Positions 13,390-24,100 of a DNA stretch of 64,000 bases are shown one piece after another. A program made the position numbers and the translations under genes. Numbering within the stretch: the stretch's first letter is position 1; each line of letters begins with the position of its first letter. The notes beneath the pieces are model-generated. The model did not search any database and had not been told where the DNA came from. It was given only the letters and a program-made list of their open reading frames with translations. Source of the stretch: Talinum fruticosum (taxonomy: Eukaryota > Streptophyta > Magnoliopsida > Caryophyllales > Talinaceae); NCBI GenBank assembly GCA_021018815.1, contig JAITYX010000062.1:3862909-3926908 (forward strand). The letters run 5' to 3'.

Positions 13390-13653
13390 TTAGGGTAAAT
13401 TGAGACCGAAAATTTAAAGACTCGAATATATTTTGGTCTCTAATTGAGATAAATAATAGTAATGGTCTCAAATTGGGTCTCAATTTGAGCCCGAGTATTT
13501 CGATCTCTATGTCTCAATTAGAATCTATTTTGTTTTTTGGTTTTAGAATTCGGTCTCAATTGAGGCGGAGGTTATTCGGTCTCAAAACACAATTAGAGAC
13601 CGATTTTTTCGGTCTCAAAATTTCGGTCTCAATTGGACCAATTTCTTGTAGTG
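13390..13653. repeat. right subterminal repeat array of the first CACTA element
   Basis: Units of the same GGTCTCAATT/AATTGAGACC family as at the left end recur here, with at least eight copies between about 13400 and 13640, directly adjoining the terminal TTTCTTGTAGTG. Matching arrays at both ends confirm that 5966 and 13653 bound one element. Confidence 0.8.
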
Positions 13654-13876
13654 CGCGTTAAATGCTTGTCTCTTTAATGTTTATTGATTTTCATTATATT
13701 CTTGATATTATTTTTGTCATCCTATTACGCTTTCACATCATTGCTCTAACTTCACCTAACAAAGTGAGGTTTAGAGTGGGGCAAAATTCCTACAAGTAAC
13801 CAATTAACCAACCAATCATTAAACTCTTATTGTGTTGTGTCTCCTGATCTTCCCTTGGTTTCCACTTGAACCCGAA

Positions 13877-15583
13877 ATGGAAGCAACGGGATTAGTCTTC
13901 TTTGTTACCCAAACAATCTTTGCTACATTGTAATGCTCCCAGCTCAAAGACTTCATCTCCCATTGGGGCTACAAATTCGAACTTTGCCTCAAGAGCATTG
14001 TCAAAACCATTCTAGTTGTGTTGTCCGATGTTGATTGCATGAAAGCATAGGATTATGAGCTTACCACTCAGTAGCTGGACTTCATTGAAAAGCTCAAGGA
14101 TGTTATTTGTGACGTCGATGATTTGCTCGACGATTTTGCCACTCTAGCAGCAACTCCAAAATTGTAAAAAGGTATGCCGCTTATTATCTTGTTTGGAAAG
14201 TTTAGTGTTGCTTATAAAATGTCATAAGAGCATAAGGACATTAGGATGAAATTGGATGAGATTGCAGTGATGCTAATAAATATTCCTTTATAAAATTGAC
14301 TACCAACAACATAATAGGAACCTAAGGGAGGAGACAAGCTCTTATGTGCATGAGAAAGATATTATTGGTACAGAGGTGAAAAGAGTAGAATCATAGATTG
14401 GTTGTTGGATTTTAGCATTGACGGGTAAGATTGCTCATGCCAAATTTGTGTACAATGATTCAAGGATAAAAAGGATTCCCCTTAGCTTGTGAGCTTGTGT
14501 CTCTAATCAAAAATCAAAAAAATTTAATGCAAAGAAAATTCTCACTAATATTTATAAGTAAATCAATCGCAAGGAATAATATTGGTGGCCTTGGATTTGA
14601 GTTGCTTGTTCCAAAAAAACTTACAGAAAATTTATAACAAAATAAGTACTTGCCTATGCTTGACGATGTATGGACCGAAAATCATAATGCTTGGCTTGAG
14701 TTGCAAAAGTAATTAGTGGCATTGGGATGAAGGGAAAACAAGATTATAGAGACCACAAGATCAAAAGGGACAATCATTGTTGCAGGAAGCAACCACCTTT
14801 ATGAGTTACAACGTTTATCATATGAGAATTCACAATGGTTGCTTGAAACGATATAGTTGGGAAGGAACAAGCAAACTGGTATGAGTTTGTCAAAGTATGC
14901 AAAGATATTGTCAAAAAATATACTAATGTTCCACTTGAAGTAAAACTTTTGGGAAGTCTTTCATATCAACAATTCGTGAATAAGTGGAAAACCATTCAAC
15001 AAAGCAGATTAGTCGGAATAAGAAATTATGAATGACATATTGTCGATATTGAAGTTTTAGCTATTATCATCTCTTCCTGTCACTAAAAAATTGTTTCACA
15101 TATTGTGCATTGTTTCATAAGAATTTTTGACATTCAAAAGGAGACATTAATTAACATTTGAATAGCCCACAATTATGTTCGACCATTAGATGAAGTTCAA
15201 AACATTGAAGAAGTAGCCGAATGATATTTTTAAATTTAAGTGCAAAGATGTTTTCTTCCAAGATGTTGAATGGAATAAGTTTTGTATGAGTCCCAAGCCA
15301 TCTTAGAAAGTATCTAAGTGGGAAAGAACTTTTAGTGAATATAATGGGACAATGACCAAATCCATGACTTGATGTATGATATGGCTCAACAAGCTGTTGG
15401 AAAAGAGATCTTGACAGCTCATGCTACAACAAGCAATTTGGATAAAAAAATTCGTCATGTATATAATAGTAGTTTTGGTTATCACACAAAAGGCTTTAAT
15501 ACTAGAATTGTGGTTCATATATATATCAAGATGAAACAACTTTCATATAACGGACACGATGAATTTCTTGTGAGTGCATTACT
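13877..15583 (+). pseudogene. CNL pseudogene piece 1: Rx_N coiled coil, NB-ARC, start of LRR
   Basis: Translation from the ATG at 13877 gives an Rx N-terminal domain with in-frame stops (VFFVTQTIFATL, then LKDVICDVDDLLDDFATLA near 14090-14150). Next come KDIIGTEVKRVE near 14360, a decayed P-loop region (WILALTGKIAHAKFVYNDSR near 14410-14465), PMLDDVWTENHNAWLEL (kinase-2) near 14650-14703, IETTRSKGTIIVAGSN (RNBS-B), a GLPLA-type VPLEVKLLGSL near 14930, and IHDLMYDMAQQ (MHD region) near 15356. The typical glycine-lysine P-loop is not preserved. At 15420-15583 it aligns with bases 1-165 of the first gene. It ends at TTACT, one copy of the duplication made by LTR-A1. Confidence 0.88.
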
Positions 15584-17074
15584 TGAAGGTTTACTCTTGG
15601 AGAGTCTAAGTCACCCTAGAGGGGGTGAATAGGGTGATGAGGAAATTTAAAAGAACTTAGACACTTTTTTCTTGGAAAATGATAAACAGTTGAGTCCGAG
15701 TCTAGATTGGACTCGTAAATGCAAACACTCGAAATATGTGGAAACCCTCCCGAGACAGAAAACCACGGTCAGTGCTAATCCAAGTACCAAGTCAAATCCA
15801 CTATTTTGAATCCTCAAAATACAAAAGACTAACTCTACCAGAATTGCTCCCTTAAATAATTCCTTACAATGTTTTTCTAGACTCGAAGTTCCCTTATCCG
15901 ATTTAGTATTTCCTGGCTGAGGTAACTTTTATAATCGGGGACAACCGAGCTGAGTTAACCCTTATAGCTCAGTCAATGGACCTTACTCAAAAAGTAAGAA
16001 AAGAATGTGACTGATTACAAGACTTTACAACTTAGAAAATATTAAATACAGATCGGGAGTCGTAAATAGAAGATTGAATATGAAAACAATAACGTTCGCT
16101 TAAGTAATGTGTTTTGCAATGACGTTCAGCAATCTTCTAGTCTTGTGAGGTGGCTTCTATTTATATCCAACCAAGCATAGCGACCGTTGAGTCTTGATTT
16201 TGAACAAAAGTCTTCACCGGCCGTTGTAATGAGCTCTTCCGAGTCACTCGTAAAAGATCCATTGGAATATGAACGTTGTACAACGACTCTTGGCTCCAAA
16301 AGGTAGTCCAATCAACTAGTGTTGTATGAAAAGTAAGGTGGAAACCACCGTTGAGCCTAACATTGGAGTTTTCCAATTTTGGAAACAAACAACCCCGACA
16401 TGGTGCTTGAGCCATGTTTAGAAGTAGATAAATCTTGTCTACTGGTGATTGACATCTAGAAGCCTGGCTACTTTTGTATTTCAAAAGTGAGTTAGCCTCG
16501 TTTGAATAACCTACAAAAGTAAACCACTTTAGTTCTCAAAGTATAAAATGCTTTAGTCCAAGATTAGACATAGATAATAATTAAATTAGAATAATTAAGT
16601 GCTTAATTATCTTAGGCTTGAAAGAGTGGAATTTTCTGAGTCTAATATTCAATATACTCAAATTCCACAAGAGTCAATCCTAAACATGATCAAGTAAAAA
16701 AGAATAGAACATTAGAGTATAGCAACTTAATCGGGACAAATAATTCTCAAACGGATAAACCGACCTAAGTATAAGGAATTAACATAGTAATTCTCTTTGC
16801 ATTCAAATATGTAGTCAGTACTCAAAATAAAAGTGTTAGAGAAATTATTTGAGCATGCGATAGTTCTAAGTGATGTCCGAGTGAGTCGAAACGTCGGTGT
16901 AGAAGATATACAATAATGTGCTTTCCGAGTCGATCATAAACGAATGAAAACTTGTACACGAATTTCTATAACACTCAAAATGACTTGGAATCAAAACTTA
17001 GGAGAAGTAAGATTTGTACTGAGTTCTTTTTGTGTAATACTCAAAATGACTTAGAGTTAGAAATCGAGTCTTCA
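15584..17074 (+). mobile_element. solo LTR, family A copy 1 (LTR-A1)
   Basis: It begins TGAAGGTTTACTC and ends GAGTCTTCA, with a 5-bp TGAAG...CTTCA inverted terminus, and is flanked by TTACT (15579-15583) and TTATT (17075-17079). The neighbouring intact gene has a single TTACT at the homologous site (166-170), which confirms the insertion. The element is 1491 bp and has no coding capacity. The same sequence recurs at 38032-39587, sharing for example CACCCTAGAGGGGGTGAATA near the start and TTTATTTATA plus flanking blocks in the middle. TG...CA ends and a 5-bp duplication point to a solo LTR of an LTR retrotransposon. The plus orientation is arbitrary. Confidence 0.8.
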
Positions 17075-17314
17075 TTATTAACAAATTGGAGGAGCTTACA
17101 AGCACTTGACTTGAGTTATTTAAATATACAAAGTTTGCCAAATGTAATAGGAAAACTATTTCATTTGAGATATTTGAATTTCTCGAGCTCTTCACTCGAA
17201 AATGCTAGCTAAATAACTTACAAAACTAATCCATTTAAAGTTTTAGATCAATAGATGGCCATGTTTGGAACAACTCCCAAAAGATTTTAAAAAATTGCTT
17301 AACCTCGGAACTTT
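17075..17314 (+). pseudogene. CNL pseudogene piece 2: LRR segment
   Basis: This segment reads NWRSLQALDLSYLNIQSLPN followed by VIGKLFHLRYLNFSSSSL and matches bases 166-410 of the first gene almost residue for residue. A frameshift and stops follow near 17210. It ends at AACTTT, where the second CACTA element entered, leaving TTT on both sides. Confidence 0.9.
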
Positions 17315-17620
17315 CACTACTACAAAACTGGTAATTAGCGACAGATACAGCTCCGTCGCCAAACAACGACGGAAACTAACAAAAAAACAGCAACTATGTC
17401 GACGGCGACAGTAATTAGCGACGGATATCCGTTTCCGTCGCCGTCGGAGTAGCGATGGACTATTCCTTCGCTAAACCGTAGCTGTAGGAATTAAAATTTT
17501 TAGATCTAGAAAAAAAACTATAATAAAATTAATTTCGTCGATAGTGACAGAATTTTCCGTCGTCTGTTCCGTCGCTAATAAAAAATTTAAGTTAGTGACG
17601 GATCGCTGATGACTGTTCCG
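17315..17620. repeat. left subterminal repeats of the second CACTA element
   Basis: GCGACGGA and its complement TCCGTCGC, with close variants, occur about ten times in both orientations between 17337 and 17625. They are the likely binding sites of the element's own TNPA-like protein. Confidence 0.75.
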
Positions 17621-17639
17621 TCGCTGGTGTCTTCTAAAT

Positions 17640-17935
17640 TTCACATCGGCCTTTCGGCCGGACCGAGCAACGCGAAACGAAGAGAGAGAATGAGTGCGAG
17701 TGATAGTGAGCGAGAGTACCCAACCGCCACCACGCGTCCACTACCGCCACAGGTCGCCGGCCGTCCGCCACCCTCGTTTCCGTCTGCCGCCCACGCCGAC
17801 GTTGCCACCTCTATTTCCGATCCGCCGCCCTTGTATTTGTGAAGTTTGGCCAGAGGGTTTAAGGACGGGGAAGGAGACTTTGATCGCTGCCGCTCGTAGG
17901 AGACCGCCGTCGCCGCCGCCTCATTTAAAGGTAAT
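17640..17935 (+). other. GC-rich leader of the second CACTA element
   Basis: This block is strongly GC-rich (for example CCGCCACAGGTCGCCGGCCG near 17742) inside an AT-rich element and ends in AAAGGTAATG near 17927, which resembles a splice donor. It parallels the GC-rich block of the first CACTA element. It is probably the first exon or leader of the TNPA-like transcript; its open frames are proline/arginine-rich and unconvincing as protein. From 17936 to 18670 I see only AT-rich, probably intronic, sequence. Confidence 0.45.
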
Positions 17936-18672
17936 GTTTTCTTAATAGTTATTAGATTTAGGGTTTTAAATAATTTAGTACAAATTGATGATTTTACATA
18001 ATTTGATGCAAATTAATATTGTTTGTCAATGAATTTGAAAAGAAAAATGTGCAATTGTGTGATTTATGTATGTATGTTATGTTGTTTAAAGTATGTGAGG
18101 TTAGATTTGTTGAAAAAAATTGTTGAAGTTGAAGTAAATGTTATTTGTGATTTATATATGTCCAATTGTTTGTGGTTTATTTATAAATTTATTGAACATT
18201 TGACAATTTATCAATAGATAGTGGTTAATTATGTGAAATTAGAAATAAAATTATTGTTGTAAATTTTGAAATAATTTTATAAATTATATTTGTGTGTGAG
18301 TTAATTTATACTAATTAGGTAGAAATAATGTAATGAATTTTGTTCGTGTGAGTTTATTTATGCTAATTAGGTATGGTTAGTTTAATGCTAAAATAAATAA
18401 TTAAGAGTAAAATATAGAAATTAAAGAAATTTATGTATAGGAAAAGTATATGTTCAATGCATAATGGTTATATATTATGTTCATTATAGACTAAAGAAAG
18501 GTAATCATAACATCTCAATGTATTGATTAATAACTAATACTTATATCTAACGCTTACGTGTTTTTCACTAACTTGTACTTTCTTAATGCTTATTTGAAGG
18601 TGCAACAGCTTTTATTTAATCTGTCTTTAACCGTTGGATGTTTACTAATGTTTATATGTTATTTATATCAGG

Positions 18673-20470
18673 AATTATGGAACGAGATAGAGGCAGAGTT
18701 GAAAAGATCAGCAATTTGGGAAGGGCTAGAAACAACGTCAATACCAAAAGGTGAAGGTGACAATGTAAACACTTCTAGCCACCCTCAAAACCCTCCTTAC
18801 ATTCAGTCTCCTGTAGGTGAAGTACTCTCTCCACACTCCCTTTACAACCAAACTCCTATGGGTGGGTCATTCATCCCAAACCCTCCTTATTCTCAGCATG
18901 CTCATCCGTACTCGAACCCGCCCCATATGTACTCATATAACCAATATGGTACGACACTTATACCACGCATTAACATTAGTGTCGAACAAAGGCCACCACA
19001 AAGGCCTACGAATGATGGTGCAACCGATGCAGGCGATGAGCATGCTAGTGAGCTTGAATCAAGCAATGCTAGTAGCCGATTAAAGGTTCGGATTGAGTCA
19101 GATGGTGAGGTGTAATTGTGATAATAAGTAATAAAATAAAATAATCTTAATAGTAGAATATTATAACCAACTGTTTTGTATGTTTCTTGATTAGGTTATT
19201 TCCCATTGATAAAGTGGTGAGCACAATTTCCCACATCTTTCAAAGCAAGTATGATGGAGCATGACCTACATGGGTAAAGTTCCTCGATCACAACGAGATC
19301 CGTGGTTTTCCGAGTTTAAGGTAATGACAAATCTTTAGTTTTCTGAATTTGAGGTAACATAATGACTTATTGTGTATGTTTGAACATTATATTATAATTT
19401 CATAACTTATAAACTACTTTTTCATTGATACAGAAATTTTACACTTAGTCTCCAACCGATGAAGTCCAAATTAGAAGAAATTTTGAGAAGAAAGGAAGTG
19501 ATCGATTAAAGGACTTCATGCTGAAAGCAAGGAAAACTAAAAAGAAGTTAAAATGGTTGGGTGACAACTACTGAAGAGAGTTGTTAAAGTACTAGGAAGC
19601 TACTGAGTACAAGAAGTTCCGTGAGCGAGGCTCGGAAAAACCACAATGTTGATCAAGGTGGACTTGGTTCATCGCTTCATACTTGTGGCTCAATCCCTAT
19701 GACGGAGCATAAGCGGCGATTGGTACATACCCTTTTAGTGATTATGCATGCAACTACTAACATGTTCAAATTAGCAAATTGAATGTGTACTAACCGCTTT
19801 TGTATTTAGATGAGGAGCTTAAAGGAGTTCTTCCTCTACCGACCCAACTCTTGTCACGAACCCACAAGACCAAAAAGGACCAGTGGGTTGACCAGAAATC
19901 CAAGGCCATTTATGTGAGTTACCTTATATATGCAATTTTCACATTTTTCAATATAAGGTCTTTTTTAACAACCTTTTATAGTTACATGCCTCAAAAATTT
20001 ATATATTATTCAAGAAAAGTTTGAAAAAGAGTGGGAAGAGTTGCAAAACACTCAACCCACTCAACTTTTTACTGATGATCCCAACTCTTCGAGGATCGTG
20101 TGTCCACCCCTTCACAACATGAGTTGTGGGTAAAAGCCAATGGAACAAGAAAGGTCGCATTTATGGACTTGGATCTGATGCAAAAATTTAAAATCAACCA
20201 TGTCCTTCAAATCACCAAAAGCTGCTACTCCGGATGACTTAGATTTGAGAGCAACGAGTGCATAACTTAACTTCGAGTTACATCAATGGATTGAGTATGC
20301 TCGTGTACTTGGGTTGGAAAATAGGGAGCTTAAAGCCAAGGTTGAGAGTTTCGCTGAGCCAATAGCACGCTTCACTGAATTTATGAAATCTCAGCAAGCA
20401 TCCGGATCTCACCGTAGACCGAGTACAAGGACAAGAGGATGAGGAAGAGGAAGAGTAGAGAGAGGACCCT
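18673..20470 (+). pseudogene. TNPA-like protein gene (Transposase_24, Ptta/En/Spm) of the second CACTA element
   Basis: An exon at about 18673-19115 encodes a low-complexity N-terminal part rich in proline, asparagine and tyrosine (NPPYSQHAHPYSNPPHMYSY). From 19230 on comes the plant transposase (Ptta/En/Spm) domain with substitutions and stops: a YDGAxPTWVKFLDHNEI segment, RRNFEKKGSDRLKDFMLKAR near 19470-19530, a W-rich stretch, then in a shifted frame GLGSSLHTCGSIPMTEHKRR near 19660-19715, and HKTKKDQWVDQKSKAIY near 19865-19912 just before a probable intron. A C-terminal coiled segment and an arginine/glycine-rich tail end near 20470. Several tryptophan codons have become stops. It is a DNA-binding accessory protein, not a catalytic transposase. 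Confidence 0.75.
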
Positions 20471-20799
20471 GAATTCTTTATGATCGGAATTTATGTATAT
20501 TGGTGAACATTTTGCAAACTTTTGGATAATGCGTTTATGGTTGTTTGTGAACTTTTCTATGGTTGTTTTTGTGAACTTGTGAAGTGGTTGTAAATGTGTT
20601 TGGATTGTTTATGATTGTGAAATGTATGTTGGATTTGTACATCCAACTTGGAGGAACACTTTCTTTGTAATGTACGTTGTGGCATATGTAAATGTCAAAT
20701 GTAATTGTAACATATGTGAATGTTGGATTTGTATATCCATTCACTTTTTTGTACTAGGATGCCAAAAAATAGAAAAAACTATTATGAAATTTTGGCAAC

Positions 20800-21096
20800 A
20801 TAGCGACGGATTAGCGACGAGAATAGCGACGGATTAGCGACGGATTGGCGATGGAACAGATGACGAGACAACGATAGATATCGAGTATATTCCGTCGCCG
20901 ACATCGCGACGGAAAGTGATATTTCGTTGCTGATCTTGAGCAGCTCCGGAATGCTTGTCCCGTCATTGTTCCATCGCTAATTAGCGACGGATTCAGAAAT
21001 TTTCATTGCTAAATTTTAGCGACCTGGTATATAGCGAAGGATGTTTTCCGTCACTAATTGAAAATTTCGTCGCTATTTTTCAGTTTTCTAGTAGTG
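20800..21096. repeat. right subterminal repeats of the second CACTA element
   Basis: GCGACGGATTAGCGACGGAT and similar GCGACGRA units run from 20802 to about 21075, partly back to back, and adjoin the terminal TAGTAGTG. The densest direct cluster is at 20800-20850. Confidence 0.75.
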
Positions 21097-21268
21097 TTTA
21101 TATGTATGTGATTATAGTTTTTAGTTGAGAGAGAGACATGACTTACACTATATGTCATTAGGCATGAAAAAGTTAACTACTCTTAAAAGCTTAATAGATT
21201 CGTAGTGGGTGAGAAAAAGTCAAGTCCAAAGCAAGATACTTGTTGGACTTGAAAGCAATAAGAGTATA
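21097..21268 (+). pseudogene. CNL pseudogene piece 3: LRR segment
   Basis: The bases match 405-570 of the first gene: ATATGTCATTAGGCATGAAA near 21150 against ATATGCCATTAGGCATGGGA, followed by AAAGCTTAATAGATTCGTAG against the corresponding AGGCTTAACAAATTCATAG block. Stops are present. It ends at AGAGTATA where the composite element begins. Confidence 0.85.
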
Positions 21269-21270
21269 TG

Positions 21271-21297
21271 TAGTAGAGGCACAAGAGTGGAGGCGCG
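21271..21297 (+). repeat. left terminal inverted repeat of the composite insertion
   Basis: AGTAGAGGC and GAGTGGAGGC, separated by four bases, match the reverse complement of 32581-32606 except in the spacer. Its partner is the right repeat below. Confidence 0.65.
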
Positions 21298-21399
21298 TCT
21301 ATGGATCCGAGTCTAACTAGCCCAAGTCGGGTTTGGGTCTAGGTCTGAAAAATTAAGACCTAGACCCGACTTGAGACTCGGTTAAGACGCGACCAAAGT

Positions 21400-21660
21400 C
21401 TGAATTTAAAAAAAAGCCCAATGGGAGGAGCGGCCCCGAAAAAGAAGAACATACTAAAAAAAAACCTAAACGCTAAAACCCTTCCCCCTCTTACTCTCCT
21501 TTTTCCTGCTCACAGCCCCCACCGGAGACCACACTATTCCGTTCGCTTTTCGGGTTCCGGCCAGTCAACTCCCATCATCACATTCGCTCTCCGGCTAGTC
21601 CTTTTCTCTCCTCAACCAATCCCCTTGCCATGCTTGCTTTACGAGGCCGTCTAAGCTTTT
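21400..21660 (+). promoter_or_regulatory. GC-richer leader upstream of the hAT transposase remnant
   Basis: Between the left terminus and the transposase start the sequence has a C-rich block (CCCTTCCCCCTCTTACTCTC near 21479) and an inverted pair of GGGTCTAGGTC and GACCTAGACCC at about 21330-21368, a hairpin typical of subterminal regions in hAT elements. No protein-coding signal is convincing. From 21660 to 22500 I see only AT-rich sequence, probably an intron. Confidence 0.35.
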
Positions 21661-22518
21661 TGCTTTGCGTCATGCTATATATCTCTCTCAACTGTGTTGT
21701 TCCCCATTTTGAAACCAGATTTTTTTATCCAATCTTATTTTGTATTCATTATAGGAAAACCTAGTAAAGATAAAGTAAAAACTTATAGAGACGAATTTTA
21801 TCCCCAAACCATGCTCAATAGCTCATTGTTCCATAATTTACAAAACCTTTAGCATTCTTGTAGTGGGACTTGATCTAGTAGTTGCATCTTTGTTCTTAGT
21901 TAAGTTTGTACTTGTTAGACAATTTTGCTATTCAATCTGTTCTATGAATAGTTATATTTGCTATCCAATCATTGAAATGGGTATCCAAACCCAATTTGTT
22001 TGCCTTTTCTATGCGATTTGCATATGATTGCCTCGATGCAAAGTATTCAGTTGTCAACGATCTAATCGTGTAGTAAGATAAAATGGGACTACGTCTTTGG
22101 ATTTTGAAGCACAAAATCAGACATCCTCAAAAGGAAAAAGGGACAATGTAATTTTCATATCTAGGAGGACGGGGATATCACTATAGGTTCACCCTACTAT
22201 TGTGCTTCAACTTTAGCTCATATGACAATAGGACTTCTTAATATACGATCTTAATTGAGAATTTGAGAGGATCCGCTTAAATGGGTTTTGGACAGAAAAT
22301 AGAATATTAGGCATATCAAGCTATAAAGATGATGAAAAGAATTTTTATTTTAAACCCAACTGCACTTAAATTTACCCTCCTCCAAAGAGATTCGTTGATA
22401 GTTATATACTAGATCCGATCTAATAAAAAATTTTGTTTTAATCCCATAAAGTAAATTTTTATTAATATAATTTTTATACCATAAAGTAAATTTCTTTTTC
22501 TCCATTTATGTAGTTTCA

Positions 22519-24100
22519 TTATGGATGAAGATTCAAACTATGCGGAGCCTAAGGCTAAGTGTGATAAGTCAAAATATGCATATGATGGAGGTTCATCTCA
22601 ATCTATGCCTCATGGTTTTGAAAATGAGAAAAAGAGATACACCTTTTGCCAACTTAGAAGGTGATGGTGGTTGGAATAACATGCCAACCGAAGAACCTAT
22701 TTTAGGTACTTCTACACAAAGAATTAGGAGGGCCACTTTGAAAGTATAGGAATATTTTGAAAAGATACATGTCAAAGAGGTGCTTACAACAGCTAGATGT
22801 AACTATTGTAACAAGGTGTTGTCGGCTAATACCTCAAGTAGAACTTCACATCTTATAAAGCATGCAGACAAAGTATGTAGTGGTAGGCATTTGAGAATTG
22901 CGAGTGGCCAAAGAAGATTGAACATAGTAAAGGAAGATGACGGGACAAGTAGTTTGGAGTTGAAATCAAAGTCCTCTTATTTTAATTTTGATCAAGAATT
23001 CTCTAGGAGAAAGTTATTGGATAAGATTGTGATACACGTATCCATTATCCATGGCTGATCATGTTGGATTTAGAGAATTTGTCCAAAGTTTAAATAATTC
23101 TTTCATGATGATTTCTTGTAACACTTTGAAATCGGACATTATGAAAGTTTTTAAGTGAGAAAGTTACCCTCAAGGTTATGTTGTTGCATAATTCTTGTAG
23201 AGTTGTAATCACGGACAACTTCAAATTAAAAAAAAAGCTACATGGTTGTAACTTCTCACTTTGTAGATGAGTAATGAGTTTTACGTAGTAGAATTTTGAG
23301 GTAATATTTCTTTAACTTATCTATTATATGTCTTATTTATTTAGGTTTTATTTTTTAATTTAATATTTATATTTATAATATGCTTATAGTAGTTATGTTT
23401 CATTTATTTAGGTTTTCATATGTTCCATGTCCACATACCAAAATAATCCTTGCAAAGATTCTTATGGATTATTTGTCACATTATTCCACTGCAAACAAAC
23501 TTTCATCGGTGGTTGTTAACAATTGTATTACTAATGATGTAATGATGGGTATGTTCTTTGAAGAGTTTAAACTAAAGTCTCGATATTAGGTGTTGTTTTC
23601 TTACACATGAGATGTGTTGCCCTTATTTTGAATTTGATTGTTAAGGATGGATTAGATGTGATTAAAATATGCAATTGAAAAGATTTGAGATTGTGTTGCT
23701 TTTTGGACATTAACTCCAAAAAGAATTGAAAGGCTTGTAGGTTTTTACAATTGTATAGTTCTAAAATGTTGGCTCTTAATTGTAAAATCAGATGGAACTC
23801 TACATTTTTATACTTCAAACATGTTTTCCTTATAAGGATGTGTTTGATAGATTGAAATGTTTGAATAAGAGGCTTAAGTTTGAGTTCCTTCGAAGATGAT
23901 TATGAAATGACCAAACAGATTTGTGAGAAATTGAAGATTTTTATAAAAACAACAAAGGGTTTTTTTGTCGGAAATATCCTACAACCAACTTGTTTTTCGC
24001 GGATTTGTGCTATTAGACTTGCTTTAAGAAGTTGGTTGGAAAGTGAAATTGAACTTATTAGAAATATGATGGCACCCTTAATTCGGATTTGAATACTTAC
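22519..24100 (+). pseudogene. hAT transposase remnant with BED zinc finger
   Basis: From the ATG at 22519 a degenerate frame leads to a BED finger at about 22735-22875: EYFEKIHVKEVLTTARCNYC, then HLIKHADKVC, with the CxxC...HxxxH ligands intact and the usual tryptophan before EYF changed to a stop. Downstream are hAT-specific blocks: YPLSMADHVGFREFVQSLNN in a shifted frame near 23040-23100, a segment ending near an intron (donor about 23302, acceptor about 23411), then FSYVPCPHTKIILAKILMDY and SSVVVNNCITNDVMMG near 23412-23560. Later parts (DDYEMTKQICEKLKIF near 23890) are weak. Frameshifts and stops make it non-functional. The part after 23006 recurs inverted at 26890-27992. Confidence 0.72.

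Larger units (their letters stand above)
5966..13653 (-). mobile_element. CACTA (En/Spm-type) DNA transposon, 7.7 kb, TNPD- and TNPA-like genes on the minus strand
   Basis: The element starts CACTACAAGAAA and ends TTTCTTGTAGTG, the terminal inverted repeat that defines plant CACTA elements. The flanking triplets are CAC (5963-5965) and CGC (13654-13656), a 3-bp target-site duplication with one mismatch. Both ends carry arrays of GGTCTCAA/TTGAGACC-type subterminal repeats. Inside, on the minus strand, are remnants of the two genes of an autonomous element: a TNP2-type transposase (11708 down to about 8350) and a Transposase_24-like TNPA gene (about 8160-6790). Both are broken by frameshifts and stops, so this copy is probably no longer autonomous. 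It sits inside LTR-C and is therefore younger than that LTR. Confidence 0.92.
5534..13740 (+). mobile_element. solo LTR (LTR-C, about 516 bp) split by a CACTA transposon
   Basis: The LTR begins TGATTAGG at 5534 and ends CACATCA at 13740, so it has TG...CA ends with a 4-bp TGAT/ATCA inverted terminus. It is flanked by TCGCT (5529-5533) and TTGCT (13741-13745), a 5-bp target-site duplication with one mismatch. A TATA box (TATAAAAGG near 5691) followed by a leader fits LTR promoter structure. The LTR is interrupted at 5966-13653 by a CACTA element; without it the LTR is 432 plus 87 bases minus the 3-bp duplication. No internal retroelement region is present, so it is read as a solo LTR. The ends are inferred from TG/CA and the duplication only, as there is no second copy in the window. 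Confidence 0.6.
17315..21096 (+). mobile_element. CACTA-type transposon, 3.8 kb, TNPA-only (non-autonomous)
   Basis: Ends are CACTACTACAAAACTG and CAGTTTTCTAGTAGTG, an imperfect inverted repeat of about 16 bp of the CACTA class, flanked by TTT (17312-17314) and TTT (21097-21099). The host gene reads straight across once the element and one TTT are removed. Subterminal units GCGACGGA/TCCGTCGC are dense at both ends. The inside encodes only a Transposase_24 (Ptta/En/Spm) protein on the plus strand; no TNP2 catalytic gene is present, so mobility would need a partner element. Its subterminal motif (CGACGG) differs from that of the first CACTA element (GAGACC), so the two belong to different families. 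Confidence 0.9.
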
